A DNA stretch of 64,000 bases from Wyeomyia smithii (lineage: Eukaryota; Arthropoda; Insecta; Diptera; Culicidae): assembly GCF_029784165.1 (NCBI RefSeq), contig NC_073696.1, positions 264,336,760-264,400,759 on the forward strand, written 5' to 3'. Below, piece by piece: positions 21,500 to 32,899 of this stretch. Made by a program: the position numbers and the translations under genes. How positions within the stretch are numbered: position 1 is the stretch's first letter; every line of letters starts with the position of its first letter. The notes beneath the pieces were generated by a model. The model had not been told where the DNA came from and searched no databases. It saw nothing but the letters and a program-made list of their open reading frames with translations.

Positions 21500-24400
21500 A
21501 GTGGTGCTCTGCCTACAACTGTATTCCAGCAACTTTCAGCGTAATTTTCGAGTGACTTCGAGTCAATTAAACTACGCTTCTCTTGAAGCTTACCAATCAG
21601 TTAGTGAAAAAGATACAAACCTTTTGCAAGAGATTCATTGAGTCTTTAAGATTCGCGCTACTCTTAAAGCTCCAACAAATTAAGTAACATTGTATTTTTT
21701 CAGAAAGAAAAAAATGCTGAAAAGACCACCACTGTTGAAATAAAGAAAACAAATTAGATCTTGACGCTTCAGTAGCATATAACTATAGGAAAAATATAAT
21801 TGATGGACAATTTTAACTTAAGATTTTGGGTCGATGGCCAGCGGTTCCCCACTTTGATTTTTATATTTTAAATGCATTGTTATTTTCTCTCTCTCTTCCA
21901 ACTTCTTTGTGCTTAGAGCATTGATTTTGTATGTTTATGACTCTGAATACTTTTTCATTGTTCAAAGATAGCGTTCTAAAAAACTCTTTGATAATTTTCA
22001 ACGTTTTGATTTTTTTCGTTTCAAGTTTTCATTTTTTACTATAAACTGTGATTATTTTTCTGGGTTTCAATTGGCATTTGTTTCAATTATCGTGAACCAT
22101 CAACTGTGCTGACTTACTTTTCCATCCATGGTTATTGAATGATTGTTACTCTTCAAACCGCTGGAGTTGATTATTCAGACCCGGGAAATTATTACTATAG
22201 AAACTGTGTTATCGTTTTACCAGCTGAGAATAATTGAATTGGTCGTTTTAATGGTCTATGAAATGTTTCCAAGATAAAACTACGCCAGAAAAACAATGGA
22301 ATTATGTATTCGATCAACCGAAAATAATTTTTCGCGCTAAATTTGTGCTATTTCAGGCCAAACATATATTTAGGAGAGAACAATCAACTGAGAGCTTTTG
22401 CAACAGTAATTCATATAGAATTATTATGAAATATAAGCTGGACAGCAACACAACACTCTCCAATTACAACCATAATTATTCAAAATAAAAAAAAACCCAC
22501 TCACAACTGACTGGTCAACCGCAAGCCGGAAGCATCAGTCCGCGGTAACATTTACGTGGTGTAATTAAATTTCCAATTTCCTCGCGCGCTTTTTTTTCGT
22601 TCGTTCTTGTTTCCACTGTTTTTTCCGCATGAATTAGCAATGTAATAGTTTCAAAACACGAAACAAAAACATCAAAAGTTGGAACAAAACATGACTGTTG
22701 GCAGGTGTCGAACCGAGCTCGGTGCCATCCTCTTGTCGAACCGACCGCGGCCGGGGGCCTGCAGAGATCTTTGATGTTCCGTGCTGTTACTGTTTGCCCC
22801 ACTTTATCCTCGTCGAGCATAAAAGGTTCCCATGAAAAATGAATTCGTACCCTTTTTCCGGAATACTAAATCTTCTCTCGCCACACACACACAAGGCATA
22901 GGCCCCGTACCAGTTGTGTTCTTTATGTGCGGCGGGAAATGCTTTCGGTCGGCGCGCAATCCAGCCCGGCGGTGGCGGTGGCCAATTTACAACTTTTCCT
23001 CACTTGTTCGGCCGTGTGCTGATTGGAGAATTTATGGTTTTCGTATGCAAATTTTCACATCCATCCGTTATTGTTAGGCAGACGCGGATGCCCACGCTGG
23101 TAATGGATCAGACGTAGAATGAGAGGGGGGTAAAGGGGGAGACAAGCAAAACGCGGAAACGGGAAATTCCACACTAAACCTTTATTTTTCTTTCTGTCGA
23201 TGAGACCGCTTTAGTCGGTTGCAAGAGCCGGGTAAAACGTTTTGCCTTGACTGCCGGGAGGGCGAATTTTTCATCGCCGCTTCCCCGGACCAGAATGTAT
23301 GGGATGCAGAGCGACCGAGTGGAATGGGTTTCGTTTAGCTTGATTAATTGTCTTCCCTCCGGTCTCCCTTTTCCAACTGAAAAAAAGGAATCTTTAAAAG
23401 TCGGCATAGAATTGTTCAAATTGGTCTACCTCGCAGGAACGAGTTTTTCCCCCTTCTTACATGAGTAGCCCGCGATTCGGAGCTGCTGATGAGCGACGAA
23501 ATTAACGCACCACCGATTGTTTGCTTTTTCACATTACGTAGAATTTTGTTTGTCAGATTTGTGGGTATATTTCAGTTTTAAAACAGTTCAAATCATGACT
23601 CAAAATTGTTTCAAATATTTATTAGAAGAGTCCTAAAATTGTTTAACCACTAAGAAAATTACCGTGATTTCTAACGTCCTAATGAGTAATATACAAAACA
23701 AAACAAACAATCTTAGCTGTGTTAACTTACTTTTCAGCTGTAATCACTGTTATCAAATTTATCAAGTGTTTGTCTCATCAAAAGAGTCTACCGCTAATGA
23801 AAGGGGCAGCCAGCTAATTCTCCCCACGATTTTGAGTTAAATAGTACCAGAGGACAGCTTGCTGCCATAGTTTGGTAACAAAATATTTACACCTCAAATA
23901 TGTTTAATTGCCTTGACACAGCCACAAACTATGCGCACCTCGTTAACACAGCTCTAATTGAAATGTAGATTGTCGTGCTGTCTTAGCGCGGGGGTGGGGG
24001 GATGACATAGTTAGTACACAGTTGAACACCGCGCGATGTTTTGTCGTACGATAACAGAGCAACTTTTGCCGTGCGAAAGAAACTTGCGTCTACAGTAGGA
24101 AGGTTTGCAACTTATCAAGAGGGCATAACTTTATAAACCTTTCGCTAGACGTGTCGCTTTCATTCTCCTCACATTGCGATGCGACAGTTGCTTCTGCAGG
24201 AGGTGAACCAACAACAGGCCCGTAGTTGCATACCCGCCCGCAACTAGAGATCGGTAACTTTTACCTAAACGACTTCATTCCGGATGGAGTTGCTTAAAAA
24301 GTTGCTCCTCTTGACTGATGCTGCAGGAGCGGATTGTCGACTCTGCTGGTCCTGGTCGTGTTTTTGTATTGTGCTTCGGTGCTGAAGCCAGAAGCGTCCT

Positions 24401-25265
24401 GAAATAAATTGCAGATCCTCTTCGCCTGAGAACACAAAACTGCAAAGCGGCGGAGGAAAAATAAAGAAAACAAGAAACGGCACAACAGGAACTATCGCAG
24501 CGGAAAAAAAGCACCTATAAGGATAATGATACAGCTGGAGAATCCTCTTCCGCTTTATTTTGCCGGATGAAAGTTTCCCTTTTCATTGCACCACGTCACC
24601 CAACAGAAACTGTCTCAACAGTGCACCTGCTTCTTAATCTCGACGGCATGAAGATTAAAATCTTTATTATTACATAGAGTGAGTGAGAGAGAGAACGAAC
24701 GAGAGAGAGAGAGAGAAAGAGAAAGAGAGCGAAAGGGTTCTAGTGTGCGTCATTCCCTCCTCAGTGAGTTTTTCTTCCTTCCTTCCGGTATCAGTCGGTA
24801 GAGTTGTATGCAGATTGTTTCCCCTTTGACTGGCCCGGGGCGGTAGACTTTAATGGGACTTCACTGTTTCTGATGAGAAATTGCAGATGCGCCCGTGCGG
24901 AAAGACATTGTCGCTTCCACTCCCAGCCTGGCACGAAGCCGTCACCGGCGTCGTCGTTTCGATATGTGCTGCAGACGTATACAACATGCCCATTTGATGG
25001 CGAATGTCGGGGCTGGCTAAAATTCTGCTGACTCGTCGACTGGGAAGACTTTCTCTCGACAGCTGCCATTTAATTACACGTTTCTACTTATAATCAAATA
25101 ATTTCTCATCAAACAAAATATGATCAAATTCTTTGTTCAATCTGACAACTTATCTGCAATTCAAGTAAAGTACAGTTAAGCCAGTTAAGCTGTTATAAAA
25201 ACTGTAAGAAGAAGACTCGAATTTAAGGGTTAATTTTTTTGAAGTTTTCAATTTTATATGTTTCT
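21500..25265. other. unassigned region
   Basis: No gene recognised. The phrase gatggccagcggttccccact near 21834 recurs as ggccagcgattccccact near 63641. The part from 22500 to 25070 is less AT-rich with short overlapping frames and could be unique intergenic or intronic DNA. None of the frames shows a domain. Confidence 0.4.
24681..24737. repeat. GA-rich microsatellite
   Basis: Runs of gagt, gaga and gaaa words over about 57 bp. It is an imperfect simple repeat with no evidence of function. Confidence 0.8.
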
Positions 25266-25268
25266 TCG

Positions 25269-25486
25269 GACTTTCCCAGCTGGTCTCGAGGTACGATGCT
25301 GGCCTAACAAGGCAGTTGTCGTAGGTTCGAGTCTCGGCCCGGGAGAGACTGTTAGAGTCAGTAAGATCGTAGCGCTAGCCCCGCATTTGTCCTGTTGTAC
25401 ACTAAACAGTGGGCTGCGAAGACTGTGTATTACAAACAGAAGGAAAAGTTCCGAATCGGAATGTAGCACAAAGGCTTTGCTTTTTT
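25269..25486 (+). mobile_element. tRNA-derived SINE, copy 1
   Basis: The left part holds a pol III A-box-like tggtctcgagg and a B box ggttcgagtc spaced as in tRNA genes. It is followed by a body shared with copies at 37447-37660 and 41262-41474 (gagagact, agcgctagccccgca, ttgtcctg, ggctgcgaag, ccgaatcgga, aaggctttgcttt). The 10-bp word tgtttcttcg flanks it at 25259-25268 and 25487-25496 as a target-site duplication. The tail is gctttgct plus a T run. SINEs are copied by LINE machinery; the partner LINE is not identified. Confidence 0.85.
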
Positions 25487-25499
25487 TGTTTCTTCGAAT

Positions 25500-26257
25500 A
25501 ATTTTTATAAAACTCACAAAATACGGATTATTTGTGGTTTTGGGGATAAAGTATATTTTGCTGTTGATATTTTTGCTATGGCCATCAATAAGAAGAACAT
25601 GGGGCTCACAGATATTCATCTATGGTGACGTTCCTAATCCTAACGAGCAAAGTGTCAGAGTAGTGTTTACTGTATTTTTCAGCCCAATGTAGGATTGAAG
25701 AGTTACTTAATTTGAAAATTAATCAGCTTGCAGCTCTTAGCGTACTTTTTGGGGTCAAATGTGAGACCTTGAATGAATTTGCAGGCGTTTAATAAGGCAC
25801 TAATTTCCTACACGTTTTCCTAGAATATATGAAGACGCATTTGATAAGCTCCAATCCCATATTAGTTCCATTTCAAAATTGTAAGCATATTGTAATTTTT
25901 TGCTAAAACTACAAGCAACAAGTTTTGATGTTTTTATTCTTACGGAAGTGAAACGGCAGAATGAAAGATTTAAAATGACTATAAAAGCGTTACCACTGAA
26001 GGGATTTTGTTTATTGATATCCAATTGGATAAAGAACAAAATACTCGGATTTATTGCTATAGTAAAGTGGTTAGTGGCCAACAACGATGCAATCCAAGCA
26101 CACACGACGCACGACACTGAAATGTTATATAAGTCAACTCACAGTGGGGGAGGAAATGACAGATTGAAAGAGAAAACAACCATTTATTTACCGTTTTCTA
26201 TCAGCAATGTTGTGGCAACTACTACTTCAAATAAATGATTCCGGGGTGCTAAGAAGC
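25500..26257. other. unassigned spacer
   Basis: Short frames on both strands, none recognisable. Composition is AT-rich and no terminal repeats were found. Confidence 0.4.
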
Positions 26258-27410
26258 GCCATTGGTGTGGTCACAATAATTACACCTGGTATTACTGAAT
26301 GACTCAATCACAACAATAAGCAAATCTCAATTTACATAATTCAAACTAACTCAGTAATCAAAGTGTGATAGAAAAACGAAGACATGAACTTTTTAAACGG
26401 TTTGTAGTTTCAATAACGAAATCTTATTACATTTTACGGGTGGCAGTCTACATGGTTGTACCATTTTTTCCATAATATTTTATCTGATGCAGGCTTTCCG
26501 TTCGTTCTTGTCTACAGCAAAATAGTAGTACATTCAATGTCAATTTGTGAGGCATTTTTATCATGCATTTACACTTCAGCCAACATACAATAACAACCCG
26601 AATATATCTAGTACTTGTCTTGGCCCTACAGAAAGAAAAAGATATTTCCACAAAATTTTTACTCAATTCATCTCAGCAATTTTTAGCAGCTTTCAGCCAC
26701 AGCTGCACTAACATTCTTTACCGTGATGATGAGCCACATACCTTTACAGAGGTTTAAGCTGGACGATTTATCTATAGATATTTTTTTTGTTAGGGAATTA
26801 GAAATACGTTATCCATTGATGAGAACATTTGTAATATATCCCAGTCAATTGCTATACGTGTCCCCTTGCTAAATACAATGACCATTATTGTTGAGTGATC
26901 AGGTACCTGCACCGACACGCTCCCAGTCAGGTAGAATATGGTTTATGAAGCCCAAATCTTTTTGGGCTGTAAACAGCCACTGTCAAGAAACCATCCCCGA
27001 GAATCCCAAGTTCGCCCACCTAAATATCCTTTTTCCAGCCACCTCTGGAATATGACGGACGCAGCTGTTAAACGAAATAAATCAACATATGAGAAGAAAA
27101 TCAACTTAATTATGTAATGCAATTAGTTGGTCAACCATAAAAAGCATTCACTTTATAAATCACCAGCTGAGCACCTTTTCTTACTTGGGATTCCATTTTA
27201 GGCTCTTGTTATCATGGTGGCTTGCAAGTTACTAAGGTCTGGTTGGTTGATGCTCTATGTTACAATTGAACCTTTAATTTTAAACTGGATTGTAAGAAGA
27301 CCATATTATCAACCATGAGTCAATCTTTAGTTTATTTTTCTATAACAATCAATCTTGTGTCGAAAATACCATTATCAAGTTTGGTCCAGCGGTTCCAGAG
27401 TGATGACGGA
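26258..27410. other. spacer with old duplication traces
   Basis: Its left end resembles 20537-20703. Around 26600-26700 a plus-strand reading LALQKEKD followed by STKFLL recalls H3 VALREIRRYQKSTELLI, but only loosely. I list that as a hint, not a gene. The remainder shows no recognisable frame. Confidence 0.3.
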
Positions 27411-27477
27411 TCTAACTAAAATACACCGATATTACACCGTGAAATATGGTTCCTCTGCCCTACTTGGCTAGAAGAGT

Positions 27478-27649
27478 AAAACAATTTACTTGGAACTAGT
27501 TTAGTAACAGATTTACTTCCTTCGGAGGCATCGTGCTTGGCTAACTGTTCATGCAACAGCAAATGTACGGAAGTCAAAGCTCCACTGGCGCAGTTCTTCT
27601 CATCATGAGGCTTTTTTTTCTCCTTGTCACCTTTTATAATGTTTTTCAA
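27478..27649 (-). pseudogene. histone H2B pseudogene with internal deletion (pair 3)
   Basis: An open minus-strand frame joins an H2B N-tail piece, KNIIKGDKEKKKP (H2B KNITKxDKKKKRK), directly to the H2B C-terminus, LTSVHLLLHEQLAKHDASEG then SKSVTK (H2B [21 protein letters not shown] then TKAVTK). The histone-fold helices between them (about 60 residues) are missing and replaced by a short HDEKNCASGA linker. The frame runs on for about 20 codons past the normal stop. The usual ATG start is not preserved; the first in-frame start-like codon is TTG. H2B normally dimerises with H2A, and this product could not fold. It faces the H2A remnant at 33833, with a 5.9-kb element between. Confidence 0.8.
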
Positions 27650-27785
27650 CGGTATACTTGTTGACTGCCTACAGCTGACGAGAAACTAATGTTCTTCCGC
27701 GTACAACGTGCATCCATATATGTACCTACAAACAATGTGCAGTTCACTCCGTCCTATTTTTCGAATTCCCTCATTCTATCATCTA
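27650..27785. promoter_or_regulatory. left half of the former H2B/H2A promoter (pair 3)
   Basis: It aligns with 20990-21093 of pair 2: cgtacaacg versus cgcacaacattcg, cctacaaacaatgtgcagt versus cctacaaacagtgcgcagt, and cattctatcat versus cattctatcac. The alignment breaks exactly where the composite element begins and resumes at 33688. Confidence 0.6.
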
Positions 27786-27986
27786 GGGTAGTTTGGGGTA
27801 TTTTGGACCCCCTAAGGAAAACTCCTGTTATTTCATAGCCTGTGTTTTCCATCCCATAAACGTAATGTATTATAGCAATATTGACCTGTTTGCTATGTTT
27901 TTACACAAAAAAATCATAATATTGAGGTTAAAAGAACAAAAAAATAACGAAACTAAAAATAATGATTTTCGGACATAAAAAAATCG

Positions 27987-28049
27987 TTTGGGGTGAAAAT
28001 GGACAGTTATTGGGGTAATATGGACAGTGTTTGGGGTGATGTGGACAGA
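27987..28049. repeat. left subterminal repeats of the composite element
   Basis: Three successive copies of tttggggt, 3-4 variable bases and tggacag (around 27987, 28010 and 28030). The same motif is found inverted at the other end, near 33284-33325 and 33646-33680. Repeated subterminal motifs in DNA transposons are often transposase binding sites; that role is inferred. Confidence 0.6.
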
Positions 28050-28216
28050 GTAAAAAATGTGAGTATTACAGTATTAATGGTTGCTTAATACATAGTAGAA
28101 GGTTGTATTAGGTATATGGAATGATAATTGCAATTCTTGGGCATTGCACAGTGATTCCATATAGGCCAAAAAAATTCCCCTTTTTTAATTATTTAAACTA
28201 GCGCGCGCGACACATG

Positions 28217-28302
28217 AATGTGTGTGTGTGTCAGTTTGTGTGTGTGTGTGTGAGTGAGTGAGAGTGTGAGTGTGTATGTGTGTGTGAGTGTGTGTATGTG
28301 TG
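28217..28302. repeat. GT microsatellite
   Basis: Alternating gtgt and gagt words over about 85 bp. A His/Thr-rich minus-strand frame crossing it is an artefact. Confidence 0.9.
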
Positions 28303-28582
28303 TTCTTTATCCAAAGTTCATGAGAATCTGATGATTTACCAAATTTTGGCAGCACTTTGAATGTTGCTGTGCCAGGCAATTTTAATGATTTTTATGTTCG
28401 AAAATCCCAATTTTGAGCTTAACTTCGAATATTTGTAACTCCCTCAATTTTGATTTGATTTTGGATCAACACGTTATGTTTTGATGGGAAACTTTTTTTT
28501 TTTTTTGTATTTTCCAACGTTTACCAAAAATACAACTAGTTTTTAAGTCGAGTTTAAAACACTTTGCCGGAAATCTAAAAAA

Positions 28583-28640
28583 GTAGGAGGGTGGTATTCA
28601 AGACACGACCGCATGACGTTGACTACCGTATTCTTATAAA
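28583..28640. repeat. second copy of the short dispersed repeat at 3111
   Basis: Shares aggagggt, acgaccgca and the spacing between them with 3111-3175. It lies between the left arm of the composite element and the LINE insertion. Confidence 0.4.
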
Positions 28641-28704
28641 AAAAAAAATATTCCATTGAAGCAAATAGTAGAGGGAATTGCAACGCTTCTTTTACAAAAC
28701 TTCT

Positions 28705-30579
28705 GTAACAAAATTTAACCATATTCAAAACCATTTTGGAAGCTGTCGAAGATTCTTAAGAAACCTCCAAAGCCTATTCCAGTTTTAAAAGATGGTGAAC
28801 GTTTTCTTGTATCCAATGAACAAAAGGCTCAAAGACTTGCTCAGCAGTTTGAGAGTGTTCATAACTTAAATTTGAATTTTGTGAGTCCAATTGAAAATGA
28901 AGTCACACGTCAATTTGATTTAATTTCTTCCCAGAATTTTTCACCTGCAGAAATAATTGAAACTAACTTGAATGAGATTAAATCAATTATTAAAAATTTC
29001 AAAAATATGAAAGCACCTGGTGACGATGGAATCTTTAATATACTAATCAAACATCTCCCTGAGAGCACAATGGAATTTTTAGTGAAAATTTTCAATTGCT
29101 GCTTCAAAATTGCATATTTTCCCAAATTATGGAAAAATGCAAAAATTACTCCCATTTTAAAACCGGATAAGAACCCAGCTGAAGTTTCAAGTTATCGACC
29201 AATCAGTTTGCTTTCTTCAATAAGTAAACTGTTTGAGAGAATTATTCTTAACAGAATGATGTCACACATCAACGAAAATTCAATTTTTGCAAATGAACAG
29301 TTTGGATTTCGCCATGGGCATTCCACAACTCATCAATTGCTCAGAGTTACTAATATGATACGAGCTAACAAATCTGAAGGTTATTCCACTGGAGCTGCTC
29401 TTTTAGACATAGAAAAAGCATTCGACAGTGTTTGGCATAAAGGTTTGATTGCGAAATTGCAAACTTTTAATTTTCCAATTTTCCTAATCAAAATTTTAAA
29501 AAATTATCTTACTGATCGAACTCTGCAGGTTGTCTATCAGAATTCAAAATCTGATAGATTTCCTGTCAGAGCAGGTGTACCTCAAGGTTCAGTCTTGGGT
29601 CCAGTCCTGTACAACATATTCACTTCAGATCTTCCTGATTTGCCTCCAGGATGCACAAAGTCATTGTTCTGCGATGACACAAGCATTTCCGTAAAAGGAA
29701 AAAGTCTTCGTGTCATATGCAGTCGATTGCAGAAAAGTTTAGATATTTTTTCTTCCTACTTGCAAAAGTGGAAAATCTCTCCCAATGCTTCTAAAACTCA
29801 AATGATAATTTTTCCGCATAAGCCTAGGGCTTCTTTCCTCAAGCCAAACAATAATCTCGTTGTCAAGATGAATGGGGTTATTTTAAGTTGGTCCGACAAG
29901 GTTAAGTACTTGGGACTAATTTATGATAAAAAACTTATTTTCAAAGAGCACATTGAGAGTATACAAGCCAAGTGCATCAAATATACGAGATGTTTATATC
30001 CTCTTATTAACAGGAATTCTAAACTTTGTTTAAAGAACAAACTTTTGATTTACAAACAAATTTTTAGACCAGCAATGCTTTATGCTGTACCGATCTGGTC
30101 AAGTTGCTGTTCAACAAGGAAGAAAACGCTCCAAAGGATTCAGAATAAAATTCTGAAAATGATTTTGAAGCGTCCTCCTTGGTTTGGTACACTCGAATTA
30201 CATAGACTTACTGGTGTTGAACCATTAGAAGCTATGTCAAATAAAATTATTAACAATTTTCGACAAAAATCGTTGCAATCCTCAATTGCTACGATAAGCT
30301 CTCTTTATAGCCAATAAGTTAGCAATTAAGTTAGTTGTAAGTTTACTTCCCCTTTTCTGACAAGTAGGTTTGAATCCCTACGAATGATAAGTCCTAATTG
30401 CGAAAGCAAACAAATCCTAACAATTAAAATTACAAATTTCTAACAGTGTTGAGAAGTCACCATTTGTGATTGGACACACATACTCATTATTTACTAATAT
30501 TTATCATAAATACTTAAGCTACTAACAAATCCCCCCTTAAAAAAAAAAAAAAAAAAATAAAAAAAAGTAACAAAATTTC
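28705..30579 (+). mobile_element. 5'-truncated Jockey-clade LINE with 12-bp TSD
   Basis: The element runs 28717-30567. gtaacaaaattt is present exactly at 28705-28716 and again at 30568-30579, right after a poly(A) tail (30540-30567). It holds the RT half of ORF2, about 220 bp of 3' UTR and the tail. The missing 5' half (ORF1 and endonuclease) fits ordinary 5' truncation during target-primed reverse transcription. The target was the first unit of the tandem array that resumes at 30580 with cgaggcaccaaaagg; a related junction without the LINE is seen at 31596-31615. Confidence 0.9.
28719..30317 (+). CDS. reverse transcriptase, Jockey/Juan-like LINE ORF2 (5' truncated)
   Basis: The open frame spans about 533 codons. 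It enters from the truncation point with no true start (28719 follows a stop); the first ATG-like codons are internal. Visible RT blocks: KAPGDDGIFN, ITPILKPDKNP, SYRPISLLSSISKLFERII, NEQFGFRHGHSTTHQLLRV, LLDIEKAFDSVWHKGLI, AGVPQGSVLGPVLYNIFTSD, the catalytic FCDD (29667-29678), and a thumb/C-terminal region ending in LYSQ. FCDD replaces the usual FADD; the two aspartates are kept and Ala is replaced by Cys. No stops or frameshifts interrupt it, so insertion may be fairly recent. It cannot move without ORF1 and endonuclease. Confidence 0.9.
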   Translation, partial: PYSKPFWKLSKILKKPPKPIPVLKDGERFLVSNEQKAQRLAQQFESVHNLNLNFVSPIENEVTRQFDLISSQNFSPAEIIETNLNEIKSIIKNFKNMKAPGDDGIFNILIKHLPESTMEFLVKIFNCCFKIAYFPKLWKNAKITPILKPDKNPAEVSSYRPISLLSSISKLFERIILNRMMSHINENSIFANEQFGFRHGHSTTHQLLRVTNMIRANKSEGYSTGAALLDIEKAFDSVWHKGLIAKLQTFNFPIFLIKILKNYLTDRTLQVVYQNSKSDRFPVRAGVPQGSVLGPVLYNIFTSDLPDLPPGCTKSLFCDDTSISVKGKSLRVICSRLQKSLDIFSSYLQKWKISPNASKTQMIIFPHKPRASFLKPNNNLVVKMNGVILSWSDKVKYLGLIYDKKLIFKEHIESIQAKCIKYTRCLYPLINRNSKLCLKNKLLIYKQIFRPAMLYAVPIWSSCCSTRKKTLQRIQNKILKMILKRPPWFGTLELHRLTGVEPLEAMSNKIINNFRQKSLQSSIATISSLYSQ

Positions 30580-31915
30580 GAGGCACCAAAAGGTACCAGT
30601 TGCCGATTATTCTCGTTTACTGGTTAGTCCGTCCAGAATTCCAGCCATTTTAGTATTTTGCAGTAGCCATTTATTACTAACAGCCACCAGCATAACGGGT
30701 GAAACCGGCACGAGATGACCGGTACTATTTTGTCTTTCCTCCTTTCAGCTGCTAACACCTAGCGCTGTCGTGAAATTAACATCAACATAAACATGCATTT
30801 TTGCAAGGTTTTTTCCGCTAGCAGCAGCATTTTGTAAAACATAAAATTCAACTAACCGCTTCTATTATAAAACTGCGAGGCACCAAAAGGTACCAGTTGC
30901 CGATTATTCTCGTTTACTGGTAGTCCGTCCAGAATTCCAGCCATTTTAGTATTTTGCAGTAGCCATTTACTACTAACAGCCACCAGCATCACGGGTGAAA
31001 CCGGCACGAGATGACCGGTACTATTTTGTCTTTCCTCCTTTCAGCTGCTAACACCTAGCGCTGTCGTGAAATTAACATCAACATAAACATGCATTTTTGC
31101 AAGGTTTTTTTTCCGCTAGCAACAGCAATTGTAAAACATAAAATTCAACTAACCGCTTCTATTATAAAACTGCAAGGCACCAAAAGGTGCCAGTTGCCGA
31201 TTTCTTGTTTACTGGTTTCCGTTCAGAATTCCAGCCATTTTAGTACTTTGCAGTAGCCACCAGCATCACGGGTCAAACCGGCACGAGATGACCGGTACTA
31301 TTTTGTTTTTCCTCCTTTTAGCTGCTAACACCGAGCGTCCGTATGTATTCGGTACGGTTTAATAATGAAACTGATGGGGTGAAATGTTCGAACGATACGT
31401 TTTATACCAAGGCTTCGTCAGATAATTAGAAAGAAGAAGGGGCTACATAGATTAAGGAATGGTAGAGACAAATGTTTCTTGAAAGCTGCGCCGGCCGCTG
31501 TCATAATATTAACACCAACACAAACATGCATTTTTGCAAGGTTTTTTCCGCTAGCAGCATCATTTGGTAAAACAGAAAATTCAATTAGTCGCTTCTGTAC
31601 CAAAATTTCGAGGCACCAAAAGGTGCCAGTTGCCGATTATAGTTTCCTGGTTAGTCCGTCCAGAATTCCAGCCATTTAAGTGTTTTGCAGTAGCCATTTA
31701 CTACTAAAACCACCAGCATAACGGGTGAAACCGGCACGAGATGACCGGTACTATTTTGTATTTCCTCCTTTCAGCTGCTATCACCTAGCGTCCGCATGTC
31801 ACTGGTGCGGTTTTGGAATCAGAATGATGGGGCGCCGGCCGCTGTCGTAAAATCAACACCAACAAAAAGATGCATATTTGCAAGGTTTTTTCCGCTAGCA
31901 GCAGCATAAACATCG
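30580..31915. repeat. tandem array of about 296-bp units (four copies)
   Basis: Units begin gaggcaccaaaaggt at 30581 and 30877, as aaggcacc at 31174, and again at 31610. The first two are 296 and 297 bp long. The third is 436 bp because an unrelated 150-bp stretch (about 31335-31490) interrupts it. Shared internal words are cagttgccgat, cagaattccagcc, gaccggtactattttg and gcaaggttttttccgctagca. The left flank of the Jockey insertion contains the end of a preceding unit. No ORF is shared by the units. Confidence 0.85.
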
Positions 31916-31959
31916 GAAACAGAAAGTGACAACAACAATAACAGCAAAGTTAGATCGAT

Positions 31960-32075
31960 TGTATCCGTTAGTGTCGACTGTGCTTGGGAAAAGAGGTAGT
32001 GATTGGCTGCGCGGTATGATTTAGACAATCGATATTAATTACCAATTTTTCAATAGTGTATCTCAAGCAATAGTT
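31960..32075 (-). promoter_or_regulatory. promoter-like module, partial copy 3
   Basis: gtcgactgtgcttggg and the following gtgattggctg correspond to gtcgaccgtgcttggg and ccaatcag in copy 1 (4315-4360). The TATA part is absent. It lies at the right edge of the tandem array, inside the composite element. Confidence 0.35.
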
Positions 32076-32522
32076 TGTTTTTGTTACATAAATTTAACCG
32101 TAAAAGAAATTTCTGATCGATTGATGCCAAAACCTCGAAAACCTGATTATAGATGACTGCAAAATAAGCGCTCAAAACCTGACCACTTTTCTCTGGTTTT
32201 CCCTGGTTGAATTACTAGATATTCAAATTCAGGGGCCTAACTTCGATATAGACGTTAGTCAACGTCAAAATTTACTGTTCATTAAGAATTTTTTGGATCT
32301 CAAAACCGTGAAACGGAAAAATATATAACTAATGTACTTTGACGTACGATTCTTTATTTTTCATTGAAAGGCTTATCAAAAACCTTAAATTTTTCATTAA
32401 ATCTTTAAATCGGTCAAACGGCTCAGAAGTTACAAAATTTTGAAAAATGATTGTCGATTTTTGGCAACCCTAATTCAAAAAGGATCACCCTGAGGACCAA
32501 ACAAAATAATTCGGGTTTAAAG
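32076..32522. other. unassigned spacer
   Basis: AT-rich sequence inside the composite element, with no frame or repeat I can define. Confidence 0.4.
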
Positions 32523-32899
32523 TAGTGCTGGGACTTTTAACCGGATATATTCGTGATCCGGTTATCCGAAGCTCGGATCACGGATAGGTAAACGAATACT
32601 ATACGGATATTCGGATACGGATAATCGAATAGTCCGATACCCGCATATCCGGATATCCGGAAATTCAGTCTTTCAAAGGCCATTCAAATGAATCGTAACG
32701 CGAAAAATGGCTTTTTCCACAACCCCCTCGTAACTCTTTATGTAAATAAGTTCCATTAAACTATGTTCGGATATAGAATCCGGATATCCGACTATCCGAA
32801 AATCCGGATCCGTCGGATAATATCCGGATATCCGGTTGATCCGGATTTTGGATATTTGTCGGATATCCGAGGCCGGATATCCGGATAGTCTCAGCACTA
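32523..32899. mobile_element. palindromic element rich in ccggatat
   Basis: tagtgctgggact at the left and its imperfect complement (agtctcagcacta) at the right bound about 377 bp. Many copies of ccggatat, in both orientations, fill both arms. The self-complementary arms suggest a foldback or MITE-type element. A TA duplication is possible but cannot be separated from the palindromic ends. Confidence 0.65.
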
